This document shows, one piece after another, positions 7,655 through 15,379 of a stretch of 41,962 nt of DNA. The notes beneath the pieces were generated by a model. The model ran no database searches, had not been told where the DNA came from, and saw only the letters and a program-made list of their open reading frames with translations. Source of the stretch: Bacteroidota bacterium (GTDB taxonomy: Bacteria; Bacteroidota; Bacteroidia; Bacteroidales; JAGNHN01); NCBI GenBank assembly GCA_022710185.1, contig JAKLHK010000027.1, forward strand, positions 1-41,962, in the 5' to 3' direction. Positions within the stretch are counted from its first letter, which is position 1, and every line of letters begins with the position of its first letter. Position numbers and translations under genes: made by a program.

Positions 7655-9631
7655 ATGAGCAAAACTTACCTTACGAAATCAAGATTCAAGACCGGCCTGG
7701 AGTGCCCCAATAAGGTCTATTTCGGGAATGACACCCGCTATGTAAATAACAGGACTGACGACCCTTTCCTCCTGGCTTTGGCCCAGGGGGGCTTTCAGGT
7801 GGAAGTGCTTGCCCGGCTGCACTACCCTGAGGGGCGGTTCATTGAGGCCGCCAACTACGAGTATGAGCGGGCACATGACCTCAGCCGGGAGGCCCTGGCC
7901 GAAGGTGAAGTAGTCCTGTTCGAGGCCGGGTTTCTGATCGATGGGCTGTTCGTACGTACAGATATCATGGAGAAGAAAGGCCGGCGGATCCGCGTCATCG
8001 AGGTCAAGTCAAAGTCCTTTGATCCGGATGACGATGAGGAATTTCTTGGCAAGCGGGGCGGACTGCAAAGCAGATGGAAACCATATCTCTTCGACCTGGC
8101 CTTTCAGAAGTACGTGGTTAGCTTGTTGTACCCAAGTTATACAATAGAGGCCTGGCTGATGCTGGCCGATAAAAACAAGGTGGCCAGTGTGGACGGACTT
8201 AACCAGATGATCCGCATCCCAAGACGCGACAAAGGAGACCAGCGAAAGGACGCTGGCTGCGCGATTTCTTCCCTCGCTGAGATAGGCGGGTCGGTACTGA
8301 CGGAGATTAATGTCTCGGACATCGTTTCCGACATCATCCGGGGTAAATACGAACATCCGGATGGCTTGAAGTTCAGGGATGCTGTCGGATTGCTAAAGGA
8401 TACAAGGCAAGGGGATACCTACCCTTCCTGGCCTGTATCGATGTCCTCCTGCAGAAAATGTGAGTTCAGGGCCAGTACGGAACAACTGGCGGCAGGCAGC
8501 TTATCCGGATTTCATTTTTGCTGGGCAAAGCAAAAAGGGTGGACTGAAAAGGAGTTTGCTAAGCCCAATGCAATGGAGATATGGATGTACCGTGGCACAC
8601 ACCTGCTGGATGAAGGGCGGGTTCTAATGGAAGAGCTTGTCCGTGAAGATTTTGGTGTGGCTGGTACCGCGGAAGGGCTTTCAGCAGGAGAACGGCAATG
8701 GATGCAGGTAGAGAAAATACGGTCGTGTGATATGAGCTTTTATGCGGACAGGGATGGCATCGCCCGGGAAATGGAGAAATGGGCATACCCCTTGCATTTC
8801 ATTGATTTTGAAACAAGTGCAGTAGCCCTTCCTTTTACGAAGGGACGACGTCCCTATGAACAGGTGGCCTTCCAGTTCTCGCATCACCAGTACAATGCCG
8901 ACGGCAGCATCGAGCACAGGAGCGAGTTCATCGAGGCTACACCCGGTGTGTTTCCGAACTTTGCCTTCGTGAGGGCGTTGCGACTGGCCCTTTGCGGTGA
9001 TCAGGGCAGCATTTTCCGCTTCGCCGCGCACGAGAATACGATTCTCAATGCCATCCTGCTCCAGCTCCGCGAGAGCGAAGAAGCCGACAAGAACGAGCTC
9101 ATTGCTTTCCTGCACAGCATCACCCACAATACCGGGAACTCCGCCGAGCGCTGGAGAGGGGAACGCGATATGGTTGACCTGCGCAAGCTGGTGCTGGATT
9201 TTTATTACAATCCCTATTCCGGGGGATCCAATTCCATCAAGGAACTGCTGCCCGCTGTTCTGCAGAGCAGCCCCTTTCTGAAGGCGAAGTATACCTGCCC
9301 GATTAGCGAGATTGGCCTGAGCTCGAAGAACTTCCTCCCTGAGCACATCTGGCTGAAAGAAGCGGAGGGCAAGGTGATCAACCCCTACCTGTTGCTACCC
9401 CCTCTCTTTCCCGGATGGAGCCCGGAGCAGCTGGATGAGCTGCTGTCATCCCTGGACGAGATCGCCAACGGGGGAGCGGCACTCACGGCCTATGCAACGC
9501 TGCAGTTCACGGATATGCCGGTGCGGGAGCGGACAGACCTGATCGCCGGGCTGTTGCGCTATTGCGAGCTGGACACCCTGGCGATGGTGATGATCTTTGA
9601 GCATTTGAGGTATGATGTAGCTAAGGAATGA
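7655..9631 (+). CDS. DUF2779 protein: Cas4-like nuclease fused to DEDDy exonuclease
   Basis: Two nuclease modules are visible. The N-terminal ~300 residues look like a Cas4/AddB-type PD-(D/E)XK nuclease: D103, then E116-x-K118 in RVIEVKSKS, and four cysteines placed for an iron-sulfur cluster (C17, C266, C269, C289). The C-terminal half is the DUF2779 region and resembles a DEDDy 3'-5' exonuclease (RNase H-like): D384-x-E386 in HFIDFET, a middle acidic segment around MVDLRKLV, and Y636xxxD640 in RYCELDTLAMV. Domain assignments come from motif reading. At 658 residues all motifs are present. The likely role is end-processing of DNA or RNA, in step with neighbouring rmuC and under the upstream WYL regulator. 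Confidence 0.82.
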   Translation: MSKTYLTKSRFKTGLECPNKVYFGNDTRYVNNRTDDPFLLALAQGGFQVEVLARLHYPEGRFIEAANYEYERAHDLSREALAEGEVVLFEAGFLIDGLFVRTDIMEKKGRRIRVIEVKSKSFDPDDDEEFLGKRGGLQSRWKPYLFDLAFQKYVVSLLYPSYTIEAWLMLADKNKVASVDGLNQMIRIPRRDKGDQRKDAGCAISSLAEIGGSVLTEINVSDIVSDIIRGKYEHPDGLKFRDAVGLLKDTRQGDTYPSWPVSMSSCRKCEFRASTEQLAAGSLSGFHFCWAKQKGWTEKEFAKPNAMEIWMYRGTHLLDEGRVLMEELVREDFGVAGTAEGLSAGERQWMQVEKIRSCDMSFYADRDGIAREMEKWAYPLHFIDFETSAVALPFTKGRRPYEQVAFQFSHHQYNADGSIEHRSEFIEATPGVFPNFAFVRALRLALCGDQGSIFRFAAHENTILNAILLQLRESEEADKNELIAFLHSITHNTGNSAERWRGERDMVDLRKLVLDFYYNPYSGGSNSIKELLPAVLQSSPFLKAKYTCPISEIGLSSKNFLPEHIWLKEAEGKVINPYLLLPPLFPGWSPEQLDELLSSLDEIANGGAALTAYATLQFTDMPVRERTDLIAGLLRYCELDTLAMVMIFEHLRYDVAKE

Positions 9632-9897
9632 CAACAACGCGAAAGGACGATGAAGAGTTACACTAATCGTCATGATGCTGTCTCAGGTAATAACAATCTG
9701 TTGTGATCATGAGTAACTGCAGGATCGAGAAGTGCAACTGCAATCTACAAATATGATACTCTCCTATCAAAATAAACAATGCAACAACTTCTTGCCTATT
9801 TGAATTATTTTTAAATTAGCACTACACCAGATGTGGGATGAATTTGCTGGCATTAGTCGAATTCGCACGTCTAATAACTCATAATTATACTGTTATT

Positions 9898-10329
9898 ATG
9901 AAGCCATTTATATACCATCCAAAACCTATTTCAAAACTTAGAGAAAATTACAACAGAAGGAGAAGAGAAGGTAAGGATGGATTTGGTAGTCTTAATGAAT
10001 TTATTATGTGGTATTCTGCTCAAGATAAAAAATGTCACTATTGCGAAATTGAAGAGAAGACAGTACAAGAACTTGTATGCTCGGGGTACTTGGTGTCTAA
10101 AAGATTTCCATCAGATCATAGACTGACGCGTGGTAGAAGCCGAGGTGTGTGGCTAGAACTTGACAGGAAGAATCCTTTGGGTCTGTATTCGGAAGAAAAT
10201 TGCGTACTATGCTGTTATTTCTGCAATAATGACAAGAGTGACATATTCACTGAGGAAGAGTATCGTTCATTCAGAAACAATCGGGATACATATTTAAATG
10301 AATTACTAGAAAGAAAAAGACAAAAGTAG
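9898..10329 (+). CDS. Small HNH-type zinc-finger protein, AT-rich
   Basis: A ~143-residue protein with two CxxC knuckles (KKCHYCEIEE and NCVLCCYFCNN) flanking a central LDRKNPLGLYSEEN segment. This is the layout of HNH nucleases in which the D of LDRK and the N of EEN occupy HNH core positions; a DHRLT stretch supplies a further candidate catalytic histidine. The ATG at 9898 (MKPFIYHP...) is preferred to the one at 9838 because the first 20 codons read like intergenic DNA. The gene and its flanks (about 9640-10660) are much more AT-rich than the neighbours, suggesting recent transfer. No obvious partner gene; it could be a stand-alone nuclease of a mobile or defence element. Confidence 0.6.
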   Translation: MKPFIYHPKPISKLRENYNRRRREGKDGFGSLNEFIMWYSAQDKKCHYCEIEEKTVQELVCSGYLVSKRFPSDHRLTRGRSRGVWLELDRKNPLGLYSEENCVLCCYFCNNDKSDIFTEEEYRSFRNNRDTYLNELLERKRQK

Positions 10330-10675
10330 AATTACTCTTAATTATTTCTCAAGGAATAGTCTCATTATCTGTAATAAATATGAAATATAGAAACTTGTAG
10401 GTTATAAAATGAATTTATGTATTAGCTAAGTTTTCAGGGAAACTTTCAGTTTCAATTTGATGGTTTCACCGGCCTAACTTACCACAAATCATCAATAAGG
10501 TCATTCCTGCGTCATCTTATGGCGTAGTGGTTTGATCATCTTTGCTTCAGATTCCTCGATAAGATATGGTAAGAAGCGAGACTTCGACTTATGCCGTTTG
10601 AAATTTACCCAAACATTGGGTCACAATAGCGGAAAACCAAGAGCGATCAACTTCACTAAACCCCAAGACAGATTG
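10330..10675. other. AT-rich intergenic stretch
   Basis: About 345 bp without a convincing gene. An in-frame extension of the next gene begins at 10532, but its text does not look coding. No terminator hairpin or clear TAnnTTTG box was found. Confidence 0.4.
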
Positions 10676-11077
10676 ATGAGCCTGAATCAAGAAATACAAG
10701 AGATCAAAGAAAGAATTTCCATGATGGCGCTGGCCTTTCATCAGCGGGATCTCAGCGACCCGGATATTCGGGAAATGGATCCGGAAGGCTTCATCCTGGA
10801 ATACGAAGCCCTGGAATGCATCATCGATTACGCCCTGAGAAACAAGGTAGCTCTTCCGGGCTTTAATGAAGGTCGGTACCAGAGGAGATATGAGGTACCT
10901 TCCGACACCCAGGACGTATACCTCTTCCAGGATGATTTCTATGCTTTTCTCGAAAGACACTACGATCCAAAAGATGAAAGTATAGACAAGGGCTTCCGGG
11001 AGATCGTGCAACATTACCTGGAAGGTTTTGGCTTGCCGGTTGAAAATCCCGGCGAAGATCCAGGAAGTGTGGAATAG
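10676..11077 (+). CDS. Hypothetical acidic helical protein
   Basis: I do not recognise a family. With the ATG at 10676 the product is 133 residues, acidic and largely helical, with no signal peptide, membrane segment or cysteine pair beyond one Cys. The upstream 48 codons of the longer frame are basic and cross the AT-rich intergenic DNA, so I exclude them. The frame has normal GC and codon use, which supports coding. It lies 171 bp before the next gene on the same strand. A short cytosolic accessory or immunity-type protein is conceivable, but nothing in the sequence shows it. Confidence 0.5.
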   Translation: MSLNQEIQEIKERISMMALAFHQRDLSDPDIREMDPEGFILEYEALECIIDYALRNKVALPGFNEGRYQRRYEVPSDTQDVYLFQDDFYAFLERHYDPKDESIDKGFREIVQHYLEGFGLPVENPGEDPGSVE

Positions 11078-11138
11078 GACAATTAATGAAGCAGTATATA
11101 TATTATATTGATATTAAGCACAATAGTTCAGTTTTCTC

Positions 11139-11169
11139 TTGGATTTTTCATCAGAAATTGTTACGTTTG
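11139..11169 (+). promoter_or_regulatory. Bacteroidota-type promoter of the ART-like gene
   Basis: TTG at 11139-11141 and TACGTTTG at 11162-11169 are 20 bp apart, a full -33/-7 match. Transcription would start near 11176, giving a leader of about 70 nt that contains a 7-bp inverted repeat (CCTGACC at 11194-11200, GGTCAGG at 11215-11221). Confidence 0.6.
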
Positions 11170-11193
11170 CCCCATCCGATGCTTTCCCGTGCA

Positions 11194-11221
11194 CCTGACC
11201 ACCGCAATTCCTGCGGTCAGG
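11194..11221 (+). promoter_or_regulatory. Hairpin in the leader of the ART-like gene
   Basis: CCTGACC and GGTCAGG are perfect inverted repeats separated by 14 bp and end 27 bp before the ATG at 11249. Inside the loop CCGCA...TGCGG could extend the pairing. It could be a regulator site or an mRNA hairpin masking translation; it is not followed by a T-tract. Confidence 0.4.
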
Positions 11222-11248
11222 AGAGGTGTGTCCAAAAGGAACGGGCAA

Positions 11249-11779
11249 ATGGATCGCGATTACATCATCAGCAGATGGAAATCAAAAAGAGAAATCGGAA
11301 GCCCTGTGAAAACCGGGAGGTTTCTGTGGCATATCACCTACAGGAGTACCCTGGAAGATTTCAGCATCGCCAGGGATGGATTGTTATGCCCTGACGAAGG
11401 GGCCGTGTTTGCACACGATGGATTGAAGCGGTTTATGGATATGTTTCCCTGGATACTGGATTTCTGGGATATGAGGGATTACGCTGTGGAAGGAGCCCAG
11501 TACAATATGTATAGCTTCTGGAGAATTGATACCCGTATCGCTGGATTGCAGTGGTACAGGGATCCATTTATGGCAGAGGATGCTGATGCATATGGGGTGA
11601 ACCCCCGGATGTATGTGTGTACCCCCAATCCTGTTCCTCCCGCAGCATTGAGGCTATACGAGTTCGACCTTGATCGGTATCTCAAACCCTTGGTCAGGGT
11701 TTGGATAGAGGAGGGAGTGGCCCATATCGGAGGGAACAGGGGGGACTTTGAGGGATTGGTGTTGAAGACATTCAGGTAG
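11249..11779 (+). CDS. Hypothetical protein, possible ADP-ribosyltransferase-like fold
   Basis: With the ATG at 11249 the product is 176 residues. The opening of the body, FLWHITYRSTLEDFSIARDGLL, followed by GAVFAHDGL, resembles the (Y/W)H-(I/V)T-x4-L-x-I-x-x-x-GL entry of ADP-ribosyltransferase-like proteins such as DarT or RNA 2'-phosphotransferases. I see no certain catalytic glutamate motif, so this is only a resemblance. No signal peptide or membrane helix. The gene has its own promoter and leader hairpin and is followed 41 bp later by a PD-(D/E)XK-like gene. An effector of a toxin-antitoxin or defence pair is one possibility; an unrelated fold is equally open. Confidence 0.5.
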   Translation: MDRDYIISRWKSKREIGSPVKTGRFLWHITYRSTLEDFSIARDGLLCPDEGAVFAHDGLKRFMDMFPWILDFWDMRDYAVEGAQYNMYSFWRIDTRIAGLQWYRDPFMAEDADAYGVNPRMYVCTPNPVPPAALRLYEFDLDRYLKPLVRVWIEEGVAHIGGNRGDFEGLVLKTFR

Positions 11780-11820
11780 AATGATCCAATCGTATAATGA
11801 TTTATTCAAAAACACAGAAA

Positions 11821-12459
11821 ATGGACCTATTACAGCATCTTCACAGTTTTTTTGAGTATTTGTCATCAAACGAGATTGATCTTTACAATGAACCCGGTTT
11901 GCAACACGAACTGGCGATTTACTTGAGGGAGAACCTCCATCCGGATGAGATTAGGCTTGAATACCCCAAGGACCTGATTCTGTCCTTGCCTGAGGGAAAT
12001 CCCACCTCGGAACACATATTGGCAAGAATCTGCAAGGAAGCGGCGGACATTTTTCTGCGTATCGGAGCGGAGCGGTATGTTATCGAGCTTAAGTTGCCTC
12101 GAAGGTCAAACGATGGGATTCCTAAGCAGAAGGTCAAGGCTGTCCAGGACGCCGCCTTCCTCCAGCAATTATTTGATTATCAAACATCTGAAAAGCCAAT
12201 CGCCGCATGTTTCGCAATCTTCCTGAGTGCTGATGATAGGTTCTGGCGTCAGTATCCAACCTCCGCTAGTGTAGTACATCAATACTTCAGTTCCAAATGG
12301 GTACGCTTCGAGCCACTAAATCAATCAGTAGCGCAAAGATTCGGAAATGATCATAAGCTGGCTGAAGTACCCATCACCCGTATGTATCGGACTCCCTGGA
12401 AGGATATCTGCATACGCGGGGAGAAATTCAGGTATTATATCATACATATTCAGCAATAA
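11821..12459 (+). CDS. PD-(D/E)XK nuclease-like protein
   Basis: The 212-residue product shows the spacing of a PD-(D/E)XK nuclease core: an N-terminal helix with E30 (QHELAIYLRE), a β-strand IRLEYPKD, D76 in AADIFL, and E89-x-K91 in YVIELKLPRR, followed by a helix with QKVKAVQDAAFLQQLFDY resembling the QxxxY element. I start at the ATG at 11821 (MDLLQHLH...); the ATG eight codons upstream is less likely. No extra domain is attached. Proteins of this kind are widespread as uncharacterised accessory genes in Bacteroidota. It follows the ART-like gene closely, so the two could be co-transcribed, with this product acting on nucleic acid. Confidence 0.6.
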   Translation: MDLLQHLHSFFEYLSSNEIDLYNEPGLQHELAIYLRENLHPDEIRLEYPKDLILSLPEGNPTSEHILARICKEAADIFLRIGAERYVIELKLPRRSNDGIPKQKVKAVQDAAFLQQLFDYQTSEKPIAACFAIFLSADDRFWRQYPTSASVVHQYFSSKWVRFEPLNQSVAQRFGNDHKLAEVPITRMYRTPWKDICIRGEKFRYYIIHIQQ

Positions 12460-12491
12460 GCACACAAAAAACCATCAGATCAAGGCTTGAA

Positions 12492-13298
12492 ATGATCCTG
12501 ATCGCAGAACAGCTACTCAACCACCCGAAGTACAATGGCCTGGCAGAAGGACTGGTAAATGCTCTATATGGGAGAAAAATCAATTATCGCTTCATCCGTG
12601 GCGCAATGGACATCTGGCTCCGCGACTTTATGCCTATTCCACTCGGCCGGAACCGATATCTTCAGTATCACTACTACCCAGATTATCTGAAGGATTACCC
12701 GCATTTGCGAACCGATTCCGGGCCGATTAGCCAGTCGCTGGGTCTGGACACCATCCACTCCGATCTCATTATGGATGGAGGCAATGTAATCCTATCACCG
12801 AATTGCCTGATAATGTGCGACAAGGTGGTTTGGGAGAATCGACATCAATACACCCGCAAGGCGTTAGTCAGAAAGTTGCACGAACTGTTTGGGGTGGACA
12901 AGGTTGTCCTGATAGGCTGGGACAAGCAGGACAGGTATGGCCACGCTGATGGGATGGTCCGGTTTATTGATGAACAGAGCGTATTGCTCAGCGACTTTTC
13001 CGCCAGGGATCCCAATGTGATTGTTCCGCTGCGGAAGGCTGGACTCAGCATTCAAGTTTTGGAGCTCGAGAAGAAAAATATAAGTCGGCGCCGCTGGGCC
13101 TATATTAATTTTCTTCAGACTCCGGAGATCTTCCTCCTGCCAAAGCTCAATATTCCTGAGGATGATATGGCACTGCAGGAGATAAAGTCCTACTATCCTT
13201 CCTATGCTGACCAGGAAAAAATATTCCAGCTGGATTGTACAGAGATTGTCAGAAGGGGCGGTGCGTTGAATTGTATTTCCTGGCAAACGCAATCCTGA
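12492..13298 (+). CDS. Agmatine/peptidyl-arginine deiminase-family protein
   Basis: Belongs to the guanidino-group-modifying superfamily that hydrolyses agmatine to N-carbamoylputrescine or deiminates arginine. All signature positions are present: W42-x-R44-D45 (IWLRDFMPI), DGGN at 95-98, G150-H151-A-D153, and the catalytic C261 in GGALNCIS. At 268 residues it is clearly shorter than usual agmatine deiminases or the P. gingivalis-type PAD catalytic domain (about 330-370), with a compact C-terminus ending seven residues after the catalytic cysteine. No signal peptide, so cytosolic. It is not next to other polyamine genes, and its substrate is uncertain. It lies 32 bp after the PD-(D/E)XK-like gene. 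Confidence 0.8.
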   Translation: MILIAEQLLNHPKYNGLAEGLVNALYGRKINYRFIRGAMDIWLRDFMPIPLGRNRYLQYHYYPDYLKDYPHLRTDSGPISQSLGLDTIHSDLIMDGGNVILSPNCLIMCDKVVWENRHQYTRKALVRKLHELFGVDKVVLIGWDKQDRYGHADGMVRFIDEQSVLLSDFSARDPNVIVPLRKAGLSIQVLELEKKNISRRRWAYINFLQTPEIFLLPKLNIPEDDMALQEIKSYYPSYADQEKIFQLDCTEIVRRGGALNCISWQTQS

Positions 13299-13334
13299 AT
13301 CCATATCTTTAATGATCATCCTAAAAAGCAACCA

Positions 13335-13547
13335 ATGTTGAAAACCTATCTGGCAATCATAATGTTTGCGCTCTTATGCCAGCACATCTCTGCCCAGAAG
13401 GTCTATTCCGTGGAATACCCTTACCAGGCTGATCTGAAGGTATTTGCTACCGTTTACAATTACCAGGCCGACCTTAAGGTGTACAAGGTGGAATATGATT
13501 ACCAGGCAGGCTGGAGGAACAAAGAGAAGGTGCATTTGATGTATTGA
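13335..13547 (+). CDS. Small secreted DUF6150-like repeat protein
   Basis: A 70-residue product with a signal peptide (about residues 1-20, ending ISAQ) and three short repeats built on (V/A)xYxYQAD/QAGLKVY, at VEYPYQADLKV, TVYNYQADLKV and VEYDYQAGW. It resembles the DUF6150 family of tiny Bacteroidota exported proteins, which carry the same YQADLKV text. No function is known to me. The ATG at 13335 follows the deiminase gene by 36 bp. Despite its size the repeat structure and signal peptide make it a convincing gene. Confidence 0.75.
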   Translation: MLKTYLAIIMFALLCQHISAQKVYSVEYPYQADLKVFATVYNYQADLKVYKVEYDYQAGWRNKEKVHLMY

Positions 13548-13619
13548 GATCGCGAGAACCTTCAGGGAAGGCGACCAGTACCGATTCAATACCCTACGCG
13601 CACATCATCAAACAGGCAT

Positions 13620-14348
13620 TCACTTTGAATACGCTCCGAGGCCAATTGACCTGATATACGCCGCCATCAGTTCTTCATTTCTCAGCGCCTCAAACCTCGA
13701 CAATCCATTGCACCTGATTCCACTTGCTTTATCAAACTCCTGGGTTGACAGACTCCGCATAAAGTCATTGGGGAATTTGCTGTACTTCTCCATTATTGCG
13801 GAACAATGCTGGTGGTTCGGATGATCGGGATCCGTATGAACATAGAATCTTTCTTCAACATCTAATGCCGTCTGGCCAACATAAAAGGCATCTTTTCCGG
13901 GAGTAATAAAGTCGTTTTGTCTTTGGAATCGTATATTCTTCCAAACGTCATTGTTCAGTTTATGAACATAAACGCTGTATCTTTTCTCCTCAGGCCACTG
14001 CGCTCTAACCACACTATGGGACGGGAGCTTTATGTAATCCTCGGCTGCAAGCCCCGCCTCGATCTTGTCATCTCGTGATAAATTTTCGGTAACGGTAGGT
14101 CGTACTTTCCTTATCATTCGCGTGTTCAGGAAGTTTGCGCTTTCCAGAAGCTTCAAATCTCCATCATATATCCTATAGCGTTCCTCCGCATCAAATACTT
14201 TTAGACGGAGATACACAATCTTAGGCTTCCCAAGCCCTTCCCAATCAATTCCCATTTGCTTAAGCCTATTGAGGACTTTCTTTCCTGGCTTGAGTTCAAC
14301 TTCTACGCAGGAATACTCTCCTTGTATGTCAACCATAAGACCCAGCAT
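13620..14348 (-). CDS. GIY-YIG-like nuclease-domain protein
   Basis: The C-terminal ~120 residues have a GIY-YIG layout: strand SVYVHKL at 125-131 in place of GIY, FYVGQT at 155-160 in place of YIG, R167 in VEERFYVH, and a late glutamate in SRFEALRNEELM (E220 or E225). The N-terminal ~120 residues are unassigned, with a strand-rich PKIVYLRLKVFDAEERYRIY stretch. No cofactor or DNA-binding partner domain is obvious. It is transcribed towards the DUF6150-like gene and away from the greA/B-like gene. The ATG at 14348 is used; a second ATG four codons later is equally possible. GIY-YIG proteins are usually nucleases of mobile elements, repair or restriction; which one applies here cannot be told. 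Confidence 0.65.
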   Translation of the reverse strand: MLGLMVDIQGEYSCVEVELKPGKKVLNRLKQMGIDWEGLGKPKIVYLRLKVFDAEERYRIYDGDLKLLESANFLNTRMIRKVRPTVTENLSRDDKIEAGLAAEDYIKLPSHSVVRAQWPEEKRYSVYVHKLNNDVWKNIRFQRQNDFITPGKDAFYVGQTALDVEERFYVHTDPDHPNHQHCSAIMEKYSKFPNDFMRSLSTQEFDKASGIRCNGLSRFEALRNEELMAAYIRSIGLGAYSK

Positions 14349-14445
14349 TTTTCAACAGTTAAAGTTAAGGATTTCAATAGAGCCCAGGTCCTGAAATCCT
14401 ATGTCTAATAATTCCGAGCGCGAGCCGTAGGCGAGTGATTCGGGT

Positions 14446-14676
14446 AACAAGAAACAAGGACCAAGAAATGATGAAGGCTGTGAATATCGAATAAAGCTTG
14501 TCCGCCTGCTGGCGGAAGTAAAGATCTCAGATTGTTAAACTTTACGTTCTTTGCGTCTCCGTGTCATAGCATTTCAAGCGAAAAGCGAGGCATGCGGGGA
14601 AAGCGGACACAGAACAAAGAACAAAGAACAAAGAACATAGAACCTAGAACATAGAACCTAGAACATAGAACATAAC
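14446..14676. repeat. Intergenic short-repeat region before the greA/B-like gene
   Basis: The 328-bp gap after the GIY-YIG gene holds CAAGAAA units at 14446-14469 (reverse complement of the TTTCTTG units at 3125), a small hairpin TCCGCC-TGCT-GGCGGA at about 14500-14516, and a long array of GAACAAA/GAACATA heptamers at 14609-14673, the reverse complement of the GTTCTAT array at 2851. The heptamers run to within a few bases of the ATG at 14677 and so form its A-rich leader. Positions 14349-14445 hold nothing recognisable. Confidence 0.75.
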
Positions 14677-15171
14677 ATGAGCCGCGGTTTTGTTAAGGAA
14701 GACGATCAGGAAGAGGTCCCGATGGTGGCGCCCAGGGCCCATCTGCCGCGAGGGGTTACCAACTATGTGACCCCTGCAGGCATGGAACAACTGCTGGCCG
14801 AGCGAAAGTCCATGCTGGACGAGATCGCACAACTTGATGCCTCGAATGAGAAGGAGAGACGAATTGCCGTGAACCATATCAACGCCCGGATCGCGCTGCT
14901 CGACGAGCGTATCAGCTCAGCCAGGCTGGTCCGGCCGGAGGACCTGCCCGGGGATGAGGTGAGGTTTGGCGCCATAGTGAAGATGAGGATGGGCAATGAA
15001 ACCCAGGTTTTTCAAATCGTTGGAGTGGACGAAGCCGACATCTCCAAGGGGAAGATCGCGTTCACTTCCCCTTTAGCCAAAGCCCTAACCCACAGGAAGG
15101 TGGGAGATATCGTGGTACTCAAGCGTCCTTCCGGGGATGCAGTTTTCGAGATCCTTCACATCGGGGCCTGA
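14677..15171 (+). CDS. GreA/GreB-family transcript cleavage factor
   Basis: A 164-residue Gre factor that would bind RNA polymerase and stimulate cleavage of backtracked transcripts. It begins with the Bacteroidota-type SRGFVKEDDQEE segment, followed by YVTPAGMEQL and an antiparallel coiled coil (about residues 40-90, containing DASNEKERR with acidic residues near the expected hairpin tip). It ends in the FKBP-like domain, with DEADISKGKIAFTSPLAKAL and GDIVVLKRPSGD...FEILHI. Full length. Its leader is an A-rich heptamer array. It lies 208 bp upstream of the putative RiPP precursor on the same strand; co-transcription is possible but not required. Confidence 0.9.
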   Translation: MSRGFVKEDDQEEVPMVAPRAHLPRGVTNYVTPAGMEQLLAERKSMLDEIAQLDASNEKERRIAVNHINARIALLDERISSARLVRPEDLPGDEVRFGAIVKMRMGNETQVFQIVGVDEADISKGKIAFTSPLAKALTHRKVGDIVVLKRPSGDAVFEILHIGA

Positions 15172-15379
15172 TCCCGAGCAAAGGCCAGGCGTATCCCTAT
15201 CCAGTTTATTCTCTTTTTTCAGGCTGACCACCATACCGTATGTCAGGATTATCGCGCAGTCTGATCATCGTTACCTGTTGATAACTTCTTTGATGTCCAA
15301 TGGGTTACCTCAGATCCGGAAAGGGGATTAATGGCAATGGTCGCACAATTCACGGAAGTTTAACACCAATCTCTTCACC

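Noticed and set aside
11086..11394. 102-codon frame at the start of the ART-like gene
   Set aside because: It crosses the promoter and leader hairpin and is out of frame with the longer, better-composed gene.
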